From IMG/VR virus record IMGVR_UViG_3300011114_000333, positions 1 to 24,830 of that record: a stretch of DNA of 24,830 bases. The stretch is one strand, 5' to 3'. The notes under the pieces are model-generated. The model saw only the letters and a program-made list of their open reading frames with translations, did not search any database and had not been told where the DNA came from. The DNA comes from a virus. Shown here piece by piece: positions 22,632 to 24,830 of this stretch (its first letter is position 1; each line of letters starts with the position of its first letter). A program made the translations under genes and the position numbers.

Positions 22632-22742
22632 ATGTCCACATTCATTAACCAAAAAAACGTAGCGTATAGCCTGATAGGAGTGGACACCTTGAGGGCATAC
22701 GCTTTTTCATTATGGAAAAATCAGAAACCATTACAAGCCTAG
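22632..22742 (+). CDS. Possible leader peptide, 36 residues
   Basis: A frame starting MSTFINQKNVAYSLIGVDTL begins at the ATG five bases after the -7 element and runs through the attenuator-like hairpin into the first 31 bases of the ERF gene in another frame. Ribosomes on it would disrupt the hairpin. No homologue is recognised, so it may be a chance frame. Confidence 0.3.
   Translation: MSTFINQKNVAYSLIGVDTLRAYAFSLWKNQKPLQA
22633..22707 (+). promoter_or_regulatory. Attenuator-like / pseudoknot leader of the ERF gene
   Basis: AGCGTAT-A-GCC (22661-22671) pairs with GGCATACGCT (22694-22703), ten pairs with one bulged A, and is followed by a run of five T (22703-22707), so it resembles a terminator five bases before the ATG at 22712. 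The 22-base loop contains GTGGACA (22680-22686), a perfect complement of TGTCCAC at 22633-22639 near the predicted RNA 5' end. This permits a pseudoknot or a mutually exclusive antiterminator fold. Confidence 0.5.
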
Positions 22743-23242
22743 CGAAAGCCTTAATAGACTTTCAGGGCAGAGTAGCAAAGATTTCAAAGGATGCTAAAAA
22801 TCCATTCTTCAAATCTAATTACGCATCACTATCAAACATTCAAGATGCAATCAGCAAACCATTATCAGAGTCAGGTCTGGCTTATTCCCAGATGCCTAGC
22901 GCAGTTAACGGATTATGCACTATTTTAATTCATGCCGAATCAGGCGAGTATTTAATGGAAACCTTTATTATGCCAGTCAGTAAGCAGAACGATCCACAGG
23001 CAGTAGGCTCAGCCATTACCTATGCGAAGCGTTATGCTTTAGCCGGAGTATTAGGTCTTAACATAGATGATGATGATGATGGTAATAAAGCGGCTGAGGA
23101 TTCAAGACCATGGCTTAATCATAATACGGATAAATGGCAGTCAGTTGTAAAGGCTATGAAAGAGGGTTACACTCTGGATGTCATACTAAAGAAATACAAG
23201 ATCAGCAAAGAAAATGAAACTAAATTATTAAGCGAATTATGA
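22712..23242 (+). CDS. erf: ERF-family single-strand annealing recombinase
   Basis: 176 residues. ERF hallmarks are clear: NPFFKSNYASLSNIQDAI (30-47), LSESGLAYSQ, the Gln/Gly-rich DPQAVGSAITYAKRYALAGVLG (94-115; key GSAITYAKRY), and the acidic DDDDDGN (119-125) that ends the core. The C-terminal 50 residues vary in the family. It anneals complementary single strands in phage recombination and replication. It is the first main gene behind an attenuator-like leader and overlaps the next start by four bases. Confidence 0.92.
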   Translation: MEKSETITSLAKALIDFQGRVAKISKDAKNPFFKSNYASLSNIQDAISKPLSESGLAYSQMPSAVNGLCTILIHAESGEYLMETFIMPVSKQNDPQAVGSAITYAKRYALAGVLGLNIDDDDDGNKAAEDSRPWLNHNTDKWQSVVKAMKEGYTLDVILKKYKISKENETKLLSEL

Positions 23243-23688
23243 TAAGTTCAAAAGATTTATTCTTCGACATGAGGTCTGAAGAAATGCAATATGCGCCTGA
23301 TTTCAATAAGAAACAGGCTGAGCAAACAGGTATAGATTTGATTGATAGAATGTTTGCAGATGGCAATAAAACGCCAGTTCAGTTTTATTCTAATATTGCC
23401 CGGTTAAAGGCAGTAATAGATTCAGCCGATAAGGCGTTTAGAGATCGTGTAAACCTACCTGCGGTTGATAGTTATAATGGTGTTACGTTTACTCCTAAGA
23501 GCGGCGCAGAGAGCCTTAATTACGCTGAGGATGATATATGCGTATTGCTAGAAAATAAGCTCAAGCAAAGGCAGGAACTGCTAAAGGTGGCTAGTAAAAC
23601 CGATGAGATTATATTTGATGCTCAGGGTTGCGAAGTTCCAAAAGTAAGCATTAAAGTTAATAAATCATCAATAGTAATTACATTTTAA
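23239..23688 (+). CDS. Hypothetical protein downstream of the recombinase
   Basis: 149 residues, unrecognised. A helical N-terminal region, a central segment YNGVTFTPKSGAESLNY, then a helix ICVLLENKLKQRQELL and a beta-rich end. Its ATGA overlap with the ERF gene suggests a partner in DNA recombination, for example a nuclease inhibitor or single-strand binding accessory, but no catalytic motif is visible. Confidence 0.6.
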   Translation: MISSKDLFFDMRSEEMQYAPDFNKKQAEQTGIDLIDRMFADGNKTPVQFYSNIARLKAVIDSADKAFRDRVNLPAVDSYNGVTFTPKSGAESLNYAEDDICVLLENKLKQRQELLKVASKTDEIIFDAQGCEVPKVSIKVNKSSIVITF

Positions 23689-23700
23689 TAACATAAAAAA

Positions 23701-24522
23701 ATGGAAACTTTAGAAATTACAAAACAATTAATTACGCCAAGTATTGCTAAAAAGTATTTGGAGCAAAATGTTAAGAATAGAAGATACTCTCAGCCTGTTT
23801 TATTGCGCTATACTGCTGACATGATTAATAATAAATGGAAGCAAGATACTGGCGAATGTATTAAAATTTCAAAAACCGGTAGAATATTAGATGGGCAGCA
23901 TAGGCTTAAAGCAGTCATACTATCAAATTGCTCATTATATTTTTATGTGGCACATAATATTGATGATAATGTATTTGATGTTCTGGATACAGGTAAGTCT
24001 AGGAACTCTAGCGATTGTTTTTATGTTGCCGGAATAAAGGCAAGTAATACAATTCCATCAATGATTAGTTATTATAACTTACTTAAAGATAATAAAAAGG
24101 AGGGAGTGCAAATTAATCAAAAATCAACAAATGCAAATCTTTTAGAGCAATATTATAAGGATGAATTATTTTGGGATAATATTGCAAGAAGCTCAAATTC
24201 TTGGTATATAGCATTTGCTAAAATTTTAAAACCATCAATGATAGGAGGCTTTTATGCTCATTTTTATAAACTAAATTCAAATAAAGCAGAAGCGTTTATG
24301 AATCAGCTTTGCACTGGATCAGAAATAAGTAATTCTATAATTAATTTGTTAAGAAATAAATTAATGCAGGATAAGATGTCGCCACGAAAAATGCCAACAA
24401 ATTTAAAAATGGCTTTAATAATCAAAGCATGGAATCATTATATAAATAATAATAATGTCAAGATATTAAAATTTGATACAATTCGGGATGATTTTCCTAT
24501 TGCAATTAAAGGGTGTATTTAA
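23701..24522 (+). CDS. ParB-like phage protein with DGQHR motif
   Basis: 273 residues. The N-terminal 110 residues follow a ParB/sulfiredoxin-like fold: ITPSIAKKYLEQNVKNRRYS, RYTADMINNKWKQDTGECI, the nucleotide-site signature LDGQHRLKA (63-71), and VFDVLDTGKSR (91-101). Members of the ParB/Srx group can bind CTP or act as nucleases or kinases; which applies here is not visible. The C-terminal 160 residues are helical and more A+T-rich at DNA level than neighbouring genes. ParB-like phage proteins of this type are common next to replication genes; their role is unsettled. Confidence 0.7.
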   Translation: METLEITKQLITPSIAKKYLEQNVKNRRYSQPVLLRYTADMINNKWKQDTGECIKISKTGRILDGQHRLKAVILSNCSLYFYVAHNIDDNVFDVLDTGKSRNSSDCFYVAGIKASNTIPSMISYYNLLKDNKKEGVQINQKSTNANLLEQYYKDELFWDNIARSSNSWYIAFAKILKPSMIGGFYAHFYKLNSNKAEAFMNQLCTGSEISNSIINLLRNKLMQDKMSPRKMPTNLKMALIIKAWNHYINNNNVKILKFDTIRDDFPIAIKGCI

Positions 24523-24535
24523 AATAAAATTATAA

Positions 24536-24733
24536 ATGAAATATTTAAAGATCCCAAATAAAGACCGAATTGCTTTAGCTTTGGAAATGGTATGCGGCAG
24601 AAATTTAAGTCCAACAGAAGCAGCCGTATTGCTAGACATTCCTAATGCTTCAATATGCGGATGGATGACTTGTTACTGGTTTTATAAGAGACCAGATAAA
24701 CCTATAATTATAACCTTAAAATCAAAAGTATGA
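24536..24733 (+). CDS. Small helix-turn-helix-like protein
   Basis: 65 residues. A likely helix-turn-helix runs from about 24 to 45 (LSPTEAAVLLDIPNASICGW), preceded by a helix (KDRIALALEMVCG) and followed by a basic, beta-like end. Probably a DNA-binding protein controlling early genes. Its stop overlaps the next start (ATGA). Confidence 0.6.
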   Translation: MKYLKIPNKDRIALALEMVCGRNLSPTEAAVLLDIPNASICGWMTCYWFYKRPDKPIIITLKSKV

Positions 24734-24830
24734 ATACTAAAATTAGCAGAGTCCAGGCATATTTTATGACCGGGTACCCATTAACAGTATTAGATTGTTT
24801 TAATGAGTTTAAGACCTTTGAGCTGCGCAA
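24730..24830 (+). CDS. HTH_39-like small DNA-binding protein (partial at window end)
   Basis: The first 33 codons are visible; the frame is open to the window edge. The sequence (ISRVQAYFMTGYPLTVLDCF, then NEFKTFELR) resembles the helix-turn-helix fold in small phage proteins of the HTH_39 type, with a first helix, a PLT turn and a second helix ending in a Leu-Arg pair. Its start overlaps the upstream stop by three bases. Confidence 0.55.
   Translation, partial: MNTKISRVQAYFMTGYPLTVLDCFNEFKTFELR

Noticed and set aside
1-24830. Searches for tRNA genes, CRISPR arrays, insertion sequences, integrase and attachment sites.
   Set aside because: No cloverleaf, regular short repeats with spacers, transposase, or recombinase motifs were found on reading both strands; short att-like repeats cannot be judged without the host sequence.

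Overview
The window is one continuous, entirely plus-strand stretch of a tailed-phage (or prophage) genome whose host is most likely a member of Bacteroidota. The head genes are of HK97 type and the tail is long and non-contractile in layout, so it is siphovirus-like. The host inference rests on five copies of the Bacteroidota -7 promoter element TATATTTG plus one TACATTTG just upstream of genes, generally weak Shine-Dalgarno sequences, an A+T-rich genome, a DUF5977-like domain in the tail tip protein, and the layout of the small genes. No integrase, repressor, tRNA or attachment site was seen, so lifestyle is undecided.

Layout. 1-4322 is the packaging and head module: terminase large-subunit C-terminus, portal, Mu F-like head protein, prohead protease and major capsid protein, closed by a Rho-independent terminator (4341-4373). 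4398-8881 is an inserted cassette with its own promoter: a small unknown protein, a CgeB-like glycosyltransferase, a GT-A protein with a DxD motif, a DUF5672 protein, an SAM methyltransferase, a second compact GT-A-like protein and a GT-B (GT4-like) glycosyltransferase. All are overlapping or translationally coupled. 8927-19647 resumes morphogenesis: head-tail connector, head closure, gp10-like neck protein, tail terminator, tail tube, tail assembly chaperone (G plus a -1 frameshift T part), tape measure, a large tail tip/hub protein, two small tail-tube paralogues, and a repeat-built tail fibre ending in a self-cleaving S74 chaperone domain. 19672-21235 is a tightly overlapping lysis module with two candidate holins (one only 57 aa), an anchored exported protein and an M15 peptidase endolysin. 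21252-22608 holds small unknown genes and a strongly structured intergenic element. 22619-24830 begins the DNA-metabolism region: an attenuator-like leader, an ERF single-strand annealing protein, an unknown protein, a ParB-like (DGQHR) protein and two small helix-turn-helix-type proteins, the last cut by the window end.

How it works together. Head and tail genes keep the canonical siphovirus order, so the sugar cassette interrupts it exactly at the capsid/connector junction and lies behind a terminator-promoter pair. The best reading is that the virion (capsid or tail) or the host surface is decorated with a methyl-capped oligosaccharide built from host sugar-nucleotide pools, since no sugar-nucleotide synthesis genes are present here. 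Other points worth attention are promoters that nearly touch start codons (predicted leaderless mRNAs), the duplicated tail-tube fold at the tail tip, a domain insertion in the tail hub, and two RNA-like structured leaders at 21727-21823 and 22632-22707.
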